Shown here: positions 25,695 to 34,086 of the stretch, in pieces | Numbering within the stretch: the first letter of the stretch is position 1 | Layout: the number at the start of each line of letters is the position of its first letter | Assembly: GCA_000824785.1 (NCBI GenBank) | Contig: CCNB01000043.1 | Location: 188,107 to 252,106 of the forward strand | Reading direction: 5' to 3' | DNA length: 64,000 nt | DNA from: Mesorhizobium plurifarium | GTDB taxonomy: Bacteria; Pseudomonadota; Alphaproteobacteria; Rhizobiales; Rhizobiaceae | The notes under the pieces: model-generated | Databases searched by the model: none | Told to the model about the DNA's origin: nothing | The model's input: the letters and a program-made list of their open reading frames with translations, nothing else | Translations under genes and position numbers: made by a program

Positions 25695-27583
25695 TCGGCG
25701 GCTTCACCTTTCGTCGCCAGATCCTCGGCCGCCTGCTTTTCCTCGAGCAGGAAGCCGCCCGACTGGCGCCGCCAAAGCTGGGCATAGAGCCCGCCCTTGG
25801 CGATCAGCGCCTCATGCGAACCGTCCTCGACGATGCGCCCTTTGTCCATCACCACCAGCCTGTCCATCGCCGCGATGGTCGACAGGCGGTGGGCGATGGC
25901 GATGACGGTCTTGCCTTGCATGAGCTTGTAGAGGTTCTCCTGGATGGCGGCCTCGACTTCCGAATCGAGCGCGGACGTCGCCTCGTCGAGAATGAGGATC
26001 GGCGCGTCCTTCAGCATAACGCGGGCAATTGCGATGCGTTGCCGCTGGCCGCCGGACAGCTTCACGCCGCGCTCGCCGACAAGCGCCTCATAGCCGCTCT
26101 GCCCATGCGGATCGGTCAGCCCCGCGATCACATCGTCGATCTGGGCGGCTTTCGCGGCGCTGAACATCGCCTCGTCGCTGGCCGACTGGCGCCCATATTT
26201 GAGGTTCTCGCGAACCGACCGGTGCAAGAGCGAGGTGTCCTGATTGACGAAGCCGATCGCCGCCCGGACGCTTTCCTGCGAGACGTTGCGGATATCCTGC
26301 CCGTCGATCAGCACCTTGCCGTCCTGCACGTCGAACAGTCTGAGCACGAGATTGACCAGCGTCGACTTGCCGGCCCCGGAACGGCCGATCAGGCCGACCC
26401 GCTCGCCCGGCGCGATCTTCAGCGACAGATTGTCGATGACGCCGGCTTTGCCGTCCTTGCGCCAGTAGTTGAAGTTCACCCGGTCGAACTCGATGCCGCC
26501 GGCGGTCACCACGAGAGCCGGCGCGTCGGGCTGGTCCTGCATGACGATCGGCCGCGCGATCGTCGTCATCGAGTTGCCGGCGACGCCGATCTGCCGGAAG
26601 ACGTTGGCGCCGACATCGAGGATCCTGCCGGAGATGTTGGCGATCTGCAGCGCGAACGGTATCGCGGTCGCCACGGCCGCGGTGGTCATGGCGCCGGCAT
26701 TCCAGCCGGCGAGCGCCAGCCAGCTCACGGCGATAAGCAGCGCCGCGTTGAGGATGAACAGGGCCGACCACATCAGCGTGAAAACGCGCATCAGCTGGTA
26801 GAAAGTGTCGGCGTGCTCGACCACGGCTTGCGAGACATATTTGTCTTCGTGCTCGCCGGTCGAGAATGTCTTGAGCGTCAGGATGTTGGTGTAGCTGTCG
26901 ACCATGCGGCCGCTCACCTGCGACCACCGCTCCGACAGTTGGGACGAGCGCTGCGTGATCCTGGGCATCGCAGACCAGAAGATCAGGCAATAGAACACCA
27001 GCCACACAGCCACGACCGCCAGGAGAAGCAGGTCAAGCCGCGCCAGCACCACGATGGCGACCCCAACGAAGACCAGCGCGTACCATACGGCATCGACGGT
27101 GAGGTTGACGCTCATCTCCATCGAATCGCCGCTCTGCATGACCTTGGTTCCGATGCGGCCGGCGAAGTCGTTCTGGAAGAACGACCAGTCCTGGCGCACG
27201 ACATGCCAATGGCTCTGCCAGCGGATGAGGTCGATGAGGTTCGGCGCGATAGCATGGTTGCGGATAAGCGCGTCGACAACCATCGACAACGGACGCAGCA
27301 GCACGACGAAGGCCATCAGCACGAGCAGCTGCTCATGCGCGGCGAAGAAATCGCCCGGCCTGGTGCTGGAGAGCAGGCCTACGATCAGGCCGACGAAGAT
27401 CGGCAGCATCGCGTCCACGATGGCCGCGACGGCAACGATGACGATGCGCAGCCAATAGGCGGCGCGAAACTGCCTTATGAAATACCAGTAGAAGCGCCAA
27501 AGCCCCATTGGCGGCTGCCTGTCGTCGGCCAGCGCCACCGGCGAATAACGGCTTTCGAACCAGGTGAAGATGCGGTCGAACAT
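25691..27583 (-). CDS. ABC half-exporter 2 (fused TMD–NBD)
   Basis: The 630-residue paralogue has an N-terminal six-helix domain and a C-terminal ATPase with Walker A GRSGAGKST, signature LSGGQRQR and Walker B ILILDEATSALD. ATG at 27583 (MFDRIFTWFESRY) is chosen because GAGAGAAAA lies before it and the paralogues begin with a similar WFE motif; the further upstream open frame is not conserved. The shared FFQNDFAGRIGTKVMQSG segment marks the common ancestry of the three exporters. Its stop overlaps the next gene's start. Confidence 0.92.
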   Translation of the reverse strand: MFDRIFTWFESRYSPVALADDRQPPMGLWRFYWYFIRQFRAAYWLRIVIVAVAAIVDAMLPIFVGLIVGLLSSTRPGDFFAAHEQLLVLMAFVVLLRPLSMVVDALIRNHAIAPNLIDLIRWQSHWHVVRQDWSFFQNDFAGRIGTKVMQSGDSMEMSVNLTVDAVWYALVFVGVAIVVLARLDLLLLAVVAVWLVFYCLIFWSAMPRITQRSSQLSERWSQVSGRMVDSYTNILTLKTFSTGEHEDKYVSQAVVEHADTFYQLMRVFTLMWSALFILNAALLIAVSWLALAGWNAGAMTTAAVATAIPFALQIANISGRILDVGANVFRQIGVAGNSMTTIARPIVMQDQPDAPALVVTAGGIEFDRVNFNYWRKDGKAGVIDNLSLKIAPGERVGLIGRSGAGKSTLVNLVLRLFDVQDGKVLIDGQDIRNVSQESVRAAIGFVNQDTSLLHRSVRENLKYGRQSASDEAMFSAAKAAQIDDVIAGLTDPHGQSGYEALVGERGVKLSGGQRQRIAIARVMLKDAPILILDEATSALDSEVEAAIQENLYKLMQGKTVIAIAHRLSTIAAMDRLVVMDKGRIVEDGSHEALIAKGGLYAQLWRRQSGGFLLEEKQAAEDLATKGEAAE

Positions 27584-27606
27584 TTTTCTCTCGTGGAGGC
27601 CACAAA

Positions 27607-27637
27607 CCCGCCGGCGCCCGATCTGGTCGCCGGCGGG
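27607..27637 (-). terminator. GC-rich hairpin between ABC exporters 3 and 2
   Basis: CCCGCCGGCG (27607–27616) pairs perfectly with CGCCGGCGGG (27628–27637) in the 131-base gap. On the minus strand the stem is followed by TTTGTG only, so it is more likely a partial terminator or a processing element than a full stop. Confidence 0.5.
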
Positions 27638-27714
27638 CTCTGAGCATGCCGTGGTTACGCCTGGGATCGATTTCCTGCAATCGCCGTAACCTGTTGATGC
27701 CAATCGCGATCGCG

Positions 27715-29592
27715 TTACTCCGCCGCCATCTCGGTCGCCTCGGCGTCGGCCGGCGCCTCATCGAGCAGGAAGCCGCCGGACTGACGCTGCCAGAGCTGAG
27801 CGTAGAGCCCGCCCTTGGCGACAAGCTCCTCATGCGAGCCTTCCTCGATGATGCGGCCCTTGTCCATGACGACGAGCCTGTCCATCGCCGCGATCGTCGA
27901 CAGCCGATGCGCGATCGCAATCACCGTCTTGCCCTGCATCAGCTTGTAGAGGTTCTCCTGGATCGCCGCTTCGGCTTCCGAATCGAGCGCCGACGTCGCC
28001 TCGTCGAGGATCAGGATCGGCGCGTCCTTCAGCATGACGCGTGCGATCGCGATGCGCTGCCGCTGGCCGCCGGAGAGTTTCACGCCGCGGTCGCCGACAT
28101 GGGCATCGAAGCCCTTGCGGCCGTTATGGTCCGAAAGCCCGCCGATGAAATCGAGCGCCTCCGCTCGCCGCGCCGCCTCGATGAGCATCTCGTCGGTCGC
28201 GTCCGGCCGGCCGTAGAGGATGTTCTCCTTTACCGAGCGATGCAGCAGCGAGGTGTCCTGCGTCACCATGCCGATCTGGGCGCGCAGCGAATCCTGCGTC
28301 ACCGCCGCGATCTCCTGGCCGTCGACGAGGATCCTGCCGCTTTCCAGATCGTAGAAACGCAGCAGCAGATTGACCAACGTCGACTTGCCGGCGCCGGAAC
28401 GCCCGACGATGCCGACCTTCTCGCCGGGCTTCACGGTGAGCGACAGGTTCTCGATGACGCCCTTCTGCTTGCCGTAATGGAAGCCGATGTCCTCGAAGCG
28501 GATTTCACCCTGGTTGACGGCGATGTCCCTGGCGCCCGGCCTGTCCTCGACGAGGCGCGGCAGCGAGATCGACTGGATGCCGTCCTGCACCGTGCCGATA
28601 TTCTCGAACAGCCCGGACATCTCCCACATGATCCATTGCGACATGCCCCACATCCGCAGGACAAGGCCGATGACCACGGCGACGGCGCCGATCGTCACCG
28701 CCTGCCCCAGCCACAGCCAGAGCGAGATTGCCGTCACCGAGAACAAAAGCAGCGAGTTCAGGATGTAGAGCAGGCCGTAAAGCACCGTCACCAGCCGCAT
28801 CGAGCGGTAGACGGTGTCGAGGAAGCTCGCCATGCCCTCTCTGGCGAAGGTCGCCTCGCGCCGCGCGTGCGAAAACAGCTTCACCGTCTGGATGTTGGTG
28901 TAGCTGTCGACGACACGGCCGGTCATGGTCGAGCGCGCGTTGGCCTGCTCCTCGCCGACCTTGCCCAGCCGCGGGATGAAAAAGCGCAAGAGCCCGATAT
29001 AGCCGACCAGCCAAACGGCGAGCGGTGCGGCCAGCCGCCAATCGGCCGAGCCGACGATGAACAGCATGCCGAGGAAATAGACGATGACGTAGTTCAAGAC
29101 GTCGATCAGCTTGATCACGCATTCGCGCACGGCGAGCGCCGTCTGCATCAGCTTGGTGGCGATGCGGCCGGCGAATTCGTCCTGATAGAAAGCCATCGAC
29201 TGCTTGAGCAGATAGCGATGCACCTGCCAGCGGATGCGCATGGGATAGTTGCCCATCAGCGTCTGCTGGTTGAGCAGCGAATGCAGCCAGACCGTGCCCG
29301 GCAGCGCGAACAGCACGACGAAAGCCATGCCGGCGAGCTTCCAGCTTTCCGTCTGCAGGAGGGTTTCGCGGTTCTGCCCCGACAGCCAGTCGACGATGCG
29401 GCCCATGAAGCCGAACATCCACACTTCGGCGATGGAGATCGCGGTCACCAGCACCGCATCCATGATGATGTAGGGCCAGGCGCCGCGCGTATAATGCACG
29501 CAGAACGCGACCAGCGTCTTCGGCGGCTCTACCGGCTCCGCGGCCGGGAAGGGATTGAGCCTGTTTTCAAACCAGCGGAACATTCCAGGCAC
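27715..29592 (-). CDS. ABC half-exporter 3 (fused TMD–NBD)
   Basis: The 625-residue paralogue has the same fused design: six transmembrane helices, then Walker A GRSGAGKST, signature LSGGQRQR, Walker B ILILDEATSALD and H-loop. Its counterpart of the shared segment reads MAFYQDEFAGRIATKLMQTA. It is first in transcription order. The start is either GTG at 29592 or ATG at 29583, three codons later; neither has a strong ribosome site. The last ~230 residues are close to identical in wording to ABC exporter 2, suggesting duplication or gene conversion of the ATPase half. Confidence 0.92.
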   Translation of the reverse strand: MPGMFRWFENRLNPFPAAEPVEPPKTLVAFCVHYTRGAWPYIIMDAVLVTAISIAEVWMFGFMGRIVDWLSGQNRETLLQTESWKLAGMAFVVLFALPGTVWLHSLLNQQTLMGNYPMRIRWQVHRYLLKQSMAFYQDEFAGRIATKLMQTALAVRECVIKLIDVLNYVIVYFLGMLFIVGSADWRLAAPLAVWLVGYIGLLRFFIPRLGKVGEEQANARSTMTGRVVDSYTNIQTVKLFSHARREATFAREGMASFLDTVYRSMRLVTVLYGLLYILNSLLLFSVTAISLWLWLGQAVTIGAVAVVIGLVLRMWGMSQWIMWEMSGLFENIGTVQDGIQSISLPRLVEDRPGARDIAVNQGEIRFEDIGFHYGKQKGVIENLSLTVKPGEKVGIVGRSGAGKSTLVNLLLRFYDLESGRILVDGQEIAAVTQDSLRAQIGMVTQDTSLLHRSVKENILYGRPDATDEMLIEAARRAEALDFIGGLSDHNGRKGFDAHVGDRGVKLSGGQRQRIAIARVMLKDAPILILDEATSALDSEAEAAIQENLYKLMQGKTVIAIAHRLSTIAAMDRLVVMDKGRIIEEGSHEELVAKGGLYAQLWQRQSGGFLLDEAPADAEATEMAAE

Positions 29593-29610
29593 TCACGATG
29601 CTATGCGCGC

Positions 29611-30027
29611 TCACGCGGCGCGGGATTGATGGGGTAGGTTTTGCGGCCGCGCAGCATTGCGGGCCGGCGATACGGAATCATCCGTCTCACCGGCCCTGCT
29701 TCGCGCAATATAGGGTGTCTTGGGCTTTTCGCCGACAGGCCCATTCGACGGTCCCGACGACCCCGAACTTGCCGACGACAAGCCTGAGCCTGCCCGGTTC
29801 CTGTCGCCCGGCCGGATCAGGCGGATGATCCGCCGCACCAGCGTGGGCCGGCTGTGGTCGGGCACCGCGCGCGAGAAATCGACGTCCGGCAGCATGCCGC
29901 GATGCGGCCTGCGCCGCTCCTCGGCATGCACCGCCGACGAATAGGTCTCACCGATCAGCAGCGCCCAGGTCGCCGCCTTGCGCTCGTGCAGGCTTCTTGA
30001 ACCCGGTATCTTGTAGGGATCGAACAT
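29611..30027 (-). CDS. Hypothetical protein with strong ribosome site
   Basis: The 138-residue product starts MFDPYKIPGSRSLHERKAATWALLIGETYSSAV, then becomes basic and Ser/Pro-rich (about 60–138), likely disordered. No family recognised. ATG at 30027 is chosen because GGAGGA lies seven bases before it, a near-perfect Shine–Dalgarno. The frame continues upstream without such a site. It ends 18 bases before ABC exporter 3 begins, so it may be the first gene of the exporter operon. Confidence 0.65.
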   Translation of the reverse strand: MFDPYKIPGSRSLHERKAATWALLIGETYSSAVHAEERRRPHRGMLPDVDFSRAVPDHSRPTLVRRIIRLIRPGDRNRAGSGLSSASSGSSGPSNGPVGEKPKTPYIARSRAGETDDSVSPARNAARPQNLPHQSRAA

Positions 30028-30494
30028 TGGTCCGTCCTCCATGTGCAAATGCGTTAAAAACGGTGATGCGGCCTCGACCACCGGCATTCGGCCGAAGGCA
30101 CGGATCGAATCGGCCTGAACGGGACGGCAAGCGTCGATTGGGACGCGACAAGCGTCGGCCTCGACACGTTCAGCGGGGGCGCCGAGCCCCTTTGGCAGTT
30201 TGAAAAACATCGCAAGATTCCTTCGAAGGCCGAAAACTGGGTTCGGCGGGAATCGGTGCGATGAGGACTTAAAGTGTCAGAAGAATCGTCGTACCGAAAC
30301 CGCCGCTGGGCATACTGGAGCCCCGGAGAGGAGCTGGAAGTGCATGGTCATCATGTGTTCCCCTCCATTCGGTTCGGGTTGACGATGGTCGGCATATACT
30401 CGACTTCGCAGAAAATGGCCACCCGCCAGTCCAGAAATCGCCGAAAGCCGGAGATGCCTGTGGCCGATCTGCCACTTATTAGCAGGATGCGAAA
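30028..30494. other. Intergenic region without recognised gene
   Basis: This 467-base gap lies between two divergent genes. Short open frames on both strands have no ribosome site or family resemblance. The region should hold the promoters of the 29611–30027 gene (minus) and trmL (plus). I see no long palindrome in it. Confidence 0.5.
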
Positions 30495-30956
30495 ATGAAC
30501 GATCGTCTTCGCATCGCGCTCTACCAGCCGGATATCGCCGGCAACACCGGGACAATCCTGCGCTTCGCCGCCTGCCTCGACATCGGTGTCGACATCATCG
30601 AGCCGGCCGGTTTCCCGCTTTCCGACCGGGCGCTGAAACGGGCCGGCATGGATTACCTCGAAATGGCGGCGCTCTCCCGCCATGCCGACTGGCACGCCTT
30701 CGAGGAATGGCGAAAGGCGCATGCGCGCCGCCTGGTGCTGCTCACCACCAAGGCCGCGACCGCCTATACCGACTTTGCTTTCGCCGCCGGCGACATTCTT
30801 CTGTTCGGCCGCGAATCCGCCGGCGTGACGGAAGAAGTCCACCACGCGGCGGATGCGCGACTGACCATTCCGATGCGGGCGGACGCGCGCAGCATCAACG
30901 TCGCGTTGTCGGTTGCCATGGTCGCGGGCGAAGCGCTCCGCCAACTCGGAAAATAG
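30495..30956 (+). CDS. trmL: tRNA (cytidine/uridine-34-2'-O-)-methyltransferase
   Basis: TrmL methylates the ribose of the wobble base in tRNA-Leu. The 153-residue SPOUT protein is of family length and has the N-terminal QPDIAGNTGTILRFAACLD, the central LFGRESAGVTEEV and the C-terminal knot IPMRADARSINVALSVAMVAGEALRQL. ATG at 30495 is standard. It lies among respiratory and haem genes in an order typical of Rhizobiales. Confidence 0.95.
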   Translation: MNDRLRIALYQPDIAGNTGTILRFAACLDIGVDIIEPAGFPLSDRALKRAGMDYLEMAALSRHADWHAFEEWRKAHARRLVLLTTKAATAYTDFAFAAGDILLFGRESAGVTEEVHHAADARLTIPMRADARSINVALSVAMVAGEALRQLGK

Positions 30957-31054
30957 CTTTCGCGCCTCCGCGCTATCCTGATCCGCCGTCATTCTCGCCC
31001 AGGCGCACATCGCCCTTCTCCTGCAATTGCCCTATCGATGTTTCTTGGCTACAA

Positions 31055-31072
31055 GCTCAACTTAACTTGAGG
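31055..31072. promoter_or_regulatory. SoxR box upstream of soxR
   Basis: GCTCAACTTAACTTGAGG matches the known SoxR operator CCTCAAGTTAACTTGAGG at 16 of 18 positions and is centred in the expected promoter position 20 bases before the soxR ATG. This predicts that SoxR controls its own gene. Confidence 0.85.
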
Positions 31073-31091
31073 TCAAGCGGGAAATTCGGGA

Positions 31092-31535
31092 ATGGCTCCA
31101 GTGAGGGAATTGACGGTCGGCCAGGTGGCGATGCGCAGCGGCGTCGCGGTATCGGCGCTGCATTTCTACGAGGCGCGCGGGCTGATCCGCAGCCACCGCA
31201 CGTCCGGCAATCAGCGGCGCTACAGCCGCGACGTGTTGCGGCGCGTGGCGATCATCCGTGTCGCCCAGGAGGTCGGCATTTCGCTCGCCGAGATCGCCCG
31301 GGCGTTCCAGTCGCTGCCCGAAGAGCGCACGCCGAACCGCGAGGACTGGAACCTGCTTTCGACAGCCTGGCGCGACGCGCTCGACCATAAGATCAGCCAA
31401 TTGAAAAAGTTGCGTGACGGCCTGACCGACTGCATCGGCTGCGGCTGCATGTCGATCGACAAATGTCCGCTGAGGAACAAGGAAGACCGGCTGGCCCGAG
31501 AGGGTACGGGCGCGAGAAGGCTATTGGTGCCCTGA
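31092..31535 (+). CDS. soxR: Redox-sensitive transcriptional activator SoxR
   Basis: The 147-residue MerR-family protein has the N-terminal winged helix (LTVGQVAMRSGVAVSALHFYEARGLIRSHRTSGNQRRYSRDVLRR), a dimerisation helix, and the 2Fe-2S cluster motif C-x2-C-x-C-x5-C in CIGCGCMSIDKC. SoxR senses redox-cycling compounds through this cluster. In non-enteric bacteria it usually controls efflux pumps and oxidoreductases directly. Here a SoxR box precedes soxR itself. No obvious SoxS is present. Confidence 0.95.
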   Translation: MAPVRELTVGQVAMRSGVAVSALHFYEARGLIRSHRTSGNQRRYSRDVLRRVAIIRVAQEVGISLAEIARAFQSLPEERTPNREDWNLLSTAWRDALDHKISQLKKLRDGLTDCIGCGCMSIDKCPLRNKEDRLAREGTGARRLLVP

Positions 31536-31542
31536 CGATTGT

Positions 31543-31800
31543 TCAGTCAGCCGCCGGCAGCCGCCGCATGGTGAACTCGATCACGTCGCCCGGGCGTTCG
31601 AACCAGCTTTCGATCTCGGTCCAGTAGGCCTGCTTCGGGAAACGCTCGAACCACTCCTTTGCCTTGAGGCGCGCTGCCGGGCGCGGCAGCACGAAGGTCT
31701 CACGCAGGAATCCGTCGCGCGGCTGGTCTGCGCGCTCGGCGCGCGAGCGCTCCAGTCTCTTCTTCAAGCCATCCAGCGGCGGTCTTGCCGGGGTGCGCAC
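31543..31800 (-). CDS. Small hypothetical protein
   Basis: The 85-residue product is basic at the N-terminus (PPLDGLKKRLERSRAERAD), with FLRETFVLPRPAARLKAKEWFERFPKQAYWTEIESWFE after that. No family recognised. The start is inferred as GTG at 31800 because AAAGGAG lies seven bases before it; the frame stays open further up but only as a shadow of hemF. Its stop is seven bases past the soxR stop, convergent. Not certain, but codon choice and ribosome site support a real gene. Confidence 0.65.
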   Translation of the reverse strand: MRTPARPPLDGLKKRLERSRAERADQPRDGFLRETFVLPRPAARLKAKEWFERFPKQAYWTEIESWFERPGDVIEFTMRRLPAAD

Positions 31801-31921
31801 GAAGGAACTCCTTTGCACCTGGGTCAGACAGGACTTGACCCTTGCCTTTAAGAGATTAGGGATCGCGCGCAGAAAAAACGAGTCATTTGTCAGGCGAGCG
31901 GGCCTGTGACTGGAGACGGAT

Positions 31922-32836
31922 TTGGAACGACCTGACCTTCCCGTGGGGCTGCCGGCCGATATCGAGCCGAAGAAGATGAAGGCACGCCTCTGGTTCGAAG
32001 CGCTGCGCGAGCGCATTTGCGCCACCTTCGAGCAGCTCGAGCAGGAGCTCCAGGGACCGCTGTCTTCGTGGTCGCCCGGCCGTTTCGAGAAGACGCCCTG
32101 GGAACGCGACGAAGGCAAGGGTGGCGGCGGCACCATGTCGATGATGCGCGGCCGCGTCTTCGAGAAGGTCGGCGTGCACACCTCGACGGTGCATGGCGAA
32201 TTCTCGCCCGAATTCAGGAAGCAGATTCCCGGCGCCGACGAAGACCCCCGCTTCTGGGCGAGCGGCATCTCGCTGATTGCGCATCCCTGGAACCCCAACG
32301 TGCCGGCCGTGCACATGAACACGCGCATGGTCGTCACCACGCGCCAGTGGTTCGGTGGCGGCGCCGATCTGACGCCGGTGCTCGACCGCCGCCGCACCCA
32401 GGACGATCCCGACACGATCGCCTTCCACCGCGCCATGCAGTTCGCCTGCGAGAAGAACGCGGCCGTCGCCGACTATCCCAAATTCAAGGCCTGGTGCGAC
32501 GAGTATTTCTTCCTGCCGCACCGCAACGAGCCGCGCGGCGTCGGCGGCATCTTCTTCGACTGGCTGCATTCGGACGAGGACAAGGGCGGCTGGGACGCCG
32601 ATCTCAATTTCGTCCAGGATGTCGGCCGCTCTTTCCTGGTCGTCTATGCCCATCTGGTGCGGGCCAATTTCAACCAGAACTGGACCGACGGCGAGCGCGA
32701 CGAACAGCTGATCCGGCGCGGCCGCTACGTCGAGTTCAACTTGCTTCACGATCGCGGCACCATCTTCGGCCTGAAGACCGGCGGCAATGTCGCCTCGATC
32801 CTTTCCAGCCTGCCGCCCGAGGTAAAATGGCCGTAA
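31922..32836 (+). CDS. hemF: Oxygen-dependent coproporphyrinogen III oxidase
   Basis: HemF decarboxylates coproporphyrinogen III to protoporphyrinogen IX with O2. The 304-residue protein has the family segments FEKTPWERDEGKGGGGTMSMMRG, ISLIAHPWNPNVPAVHMNTRM, WFGGGADLTPV, and FNLLHDRGTIFGLKTGG near the end. The start codon is TTG at 31922, supported by GGAG at 31912–31915 with six bases between. It supplies haem under aerobic conditions. The 258 bases that follow hold no recognised gene. Confidence 0.97.
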   Translation: MERPDLPVGLPADIEPKKMKARLWFEALRERICATFEQLEQELQGPLSSWSPGRFEKTPWERDEGKGGGGTMSMMRGRVFEKVGVHTSTVHGEFSPEFRKQIPGADEDPRFWASGISLIAHPWNPNVPAVHMNTRMVVTTRQWFGGGADLTPVLDRRRTQDDPDTIAFHRAMQFACEKNAAVADYPKFKAWCDEYFFLPHRNEPRGVGGIFFDWLHSDEDKGGWDADLNFVQDVGRSFLVVYAHLVRANFNQNWTDGERDEQLIRRGRYVEFNLLHDRGTIFGLKTGGNVASILSSLPPEVKWP

Positions 32837-33094
32837 CGATCCGGTGAGCGCGGCGATGGCCGCATTGCTGTCCCATTCGCCGAATCTTGGCGGGCAATGT
32901 GGCCGGGACAATATCTTTTTCGTCTAATATCCTTTTGAAAAAATTGAGTTATTTAGAGCTGTCGGGTCGGGAAGCGCCGGCGGTCGAAGCGGAATCATTT
33001 GTCTCCCGCCGGCCGTGATCCGACGCGACTTGACGGCCCTGACCAATGAGGGCGCCTTGCCAAACGGCGCGCCCGCATTCCAGGAGAGCATGCC

Positions 33095-33355
33095 ATGCGC
33101 AAGCTTATCGTGACGGCGGCAGCAGCCGCCTTTCTCGCCTCCGGTGGCGCCGCGTTCGCGGCGGTCAAGCACACCACGGGAACCGTGAAGAGCTTTGACG
33201 GAACGGCCATGAGCCTTGTTCTGGACGATGGATCGACATTCAAGCTGTCCAAGGCCTTCAAGGATCCCGGCATTCAGGCCGGCGAGAAAGTCCGCGTGTC
33301 CTGGGACATGAGCGGCAAGAACAAGGTCGCCGAGGCCGTCAAGATCATGAAATAA
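33095..33355 (+). CDS. Small exported DUF1344 protein
   Basis: The 86-residue protein has a signal peptide (cleavage near AAFAAVKH) and a compact domain (TTGTVKSFDGTAMSLVLDDGSTFKLSKAFKDPGIQAGEKVRVSWDM) that matches the DUF1344 family of rhizobial periplasmic proteins. Mature size is about 63 residues. GGAGAG precedes the ATG. Function unknown. The following 336 bases carry only a RIME-like repeat. Confidence 0.85.
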   Translation: MRKLIVTAAAAAFLASGGAAFAAVKHTTGTVKSFDGTAMSLVLDDGSTFKLSKAFKDPGIQAGEKVRVSWDMSGKNKVAEAVKIMK

Positions 33356-33583
33356 CGGCCTTGCTCCGAAGGTCCAGTTCTCAGGCAGCCGGGAGAGGCG
33401 GGGCATGGCGCTCCGCCTTTCCTTTCCGATCCGCGACAGGGGACTTTCGATGCAACCGAACCGTCCGACACGTGTTATGGTAATCCGGCAGAGCAACCGG
33501 AAGAGGCGCGCCGCCGTTTCCCTCCCGGACTGCCAGGACAAAAACGCCACGGGCGGGCGGCCAAGGTCGAACCACCCCGCGCC

Positions 33584-33680
33584 AGAGCAATTCCAGGAAA
33601 AGTGCGTAGCGGTTTTCCGTTCGGAATTGTGTCAAACAAGGAGATGGAGCGGTTCGCCGTTTCAGTGAAACGCTCTAGGA
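33584..33680. repeat. RIME-like composite palindrome
   Basis: Two modules. In the first, CAATTCC (33588–33594) pairs with GGAATTG (33623–33629), and inner GGAAAA pairs with TTTTCC. The second, GAGCGGTTCGCCGTTTCAG followed by TGAAACGCTC (33647–33675), shares its core with the hairpin at 60625–60663. It precedes the DUF1059 gene by 12 bases, so its right end may sit in that gene's leader. Confidence 0.7.
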
Positions 33681-33691
33681 AAGGAAGAGCC

Positions 33692-33877
33692 ATGAAGGAA
33701 TTCCAATGCGGATCGCTGGTTCCCGGCTGTGACTGGCACACGCGCGCCGAGGAGGAAGCGGAGGTCATGCGCCGCGCCGTCGAGCATATGCGTGAGACGC
33801 ATGGCGAGACCATCATCCGCGAAACGATGATCGAGGCGATCCGCTCGCGCATCCAGAAGGTTCGCGACGCCGCCTGA
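33692..33877 (+). CDS. Small DUF1059 protein
   Basis: The 61-residue protein (MKEFQCGSLVPGCDWHTRAEEEAEVMRRAVEHMRETHGE) matches the DUF1059 family of short proteins with a Cys-x6-Cys-x-W-x-Ar pattern resembling a zinc-finger-like beta hairpin followed by a helix with His residues. ATG at 33692 is chosen since AAGGAAG precedes it, and the upstream frame runs through a repeat. Function unknown. Confidence 0.85.
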   Translation: MKEFQCGSLVPGCDWHTRAEEEAEVMRRAVEHMRETHGETIIRETMIEAIRSRIQKVRDAA

Positions 33878-34086
33878 GCAGCCAGATCCCAGAATTCGAC
33901 TGCCAAACTTTCTGCCGGCGATCTCCCGGGCCGCCGGCAGAAACATTTTCCAGATAATTCAAGCAAATTCTTATATTCGTAGCGGCTTAGATAACCTTGC
34001 AGTAACGGTACGCGTGCGATTCTGCGACCCATGAACCGGCCGAAGGGGCTGCCCCAGGAGCCTTCGCCATCAAGGCGCTGTCCGGA

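Noticed and set aside
23922..29637. Long plus-strand frames opposite the three ABC exporters (about 23922–25787, 25814–27643, 27646–29637)
   Set aside because: They mirror the paralogous exporter sequences and show the Asp/Glu/His/Gln-rich composition typical of antisense frames in GC-rich DNA. The minus-strand genes have full ABC motifs.
30351..31010. Minus-strand frame opposite trmL
   Set aside because: It is a shadow of the clearly recognised trmL gene, has no ribosome site and no family likeness.
33405..33668. Plus-strand frame of 87 codons before DUF1059
   Set aside because: It runs through a RIME-like palindrome, has no family likeness, and its second half is repeat sequence.
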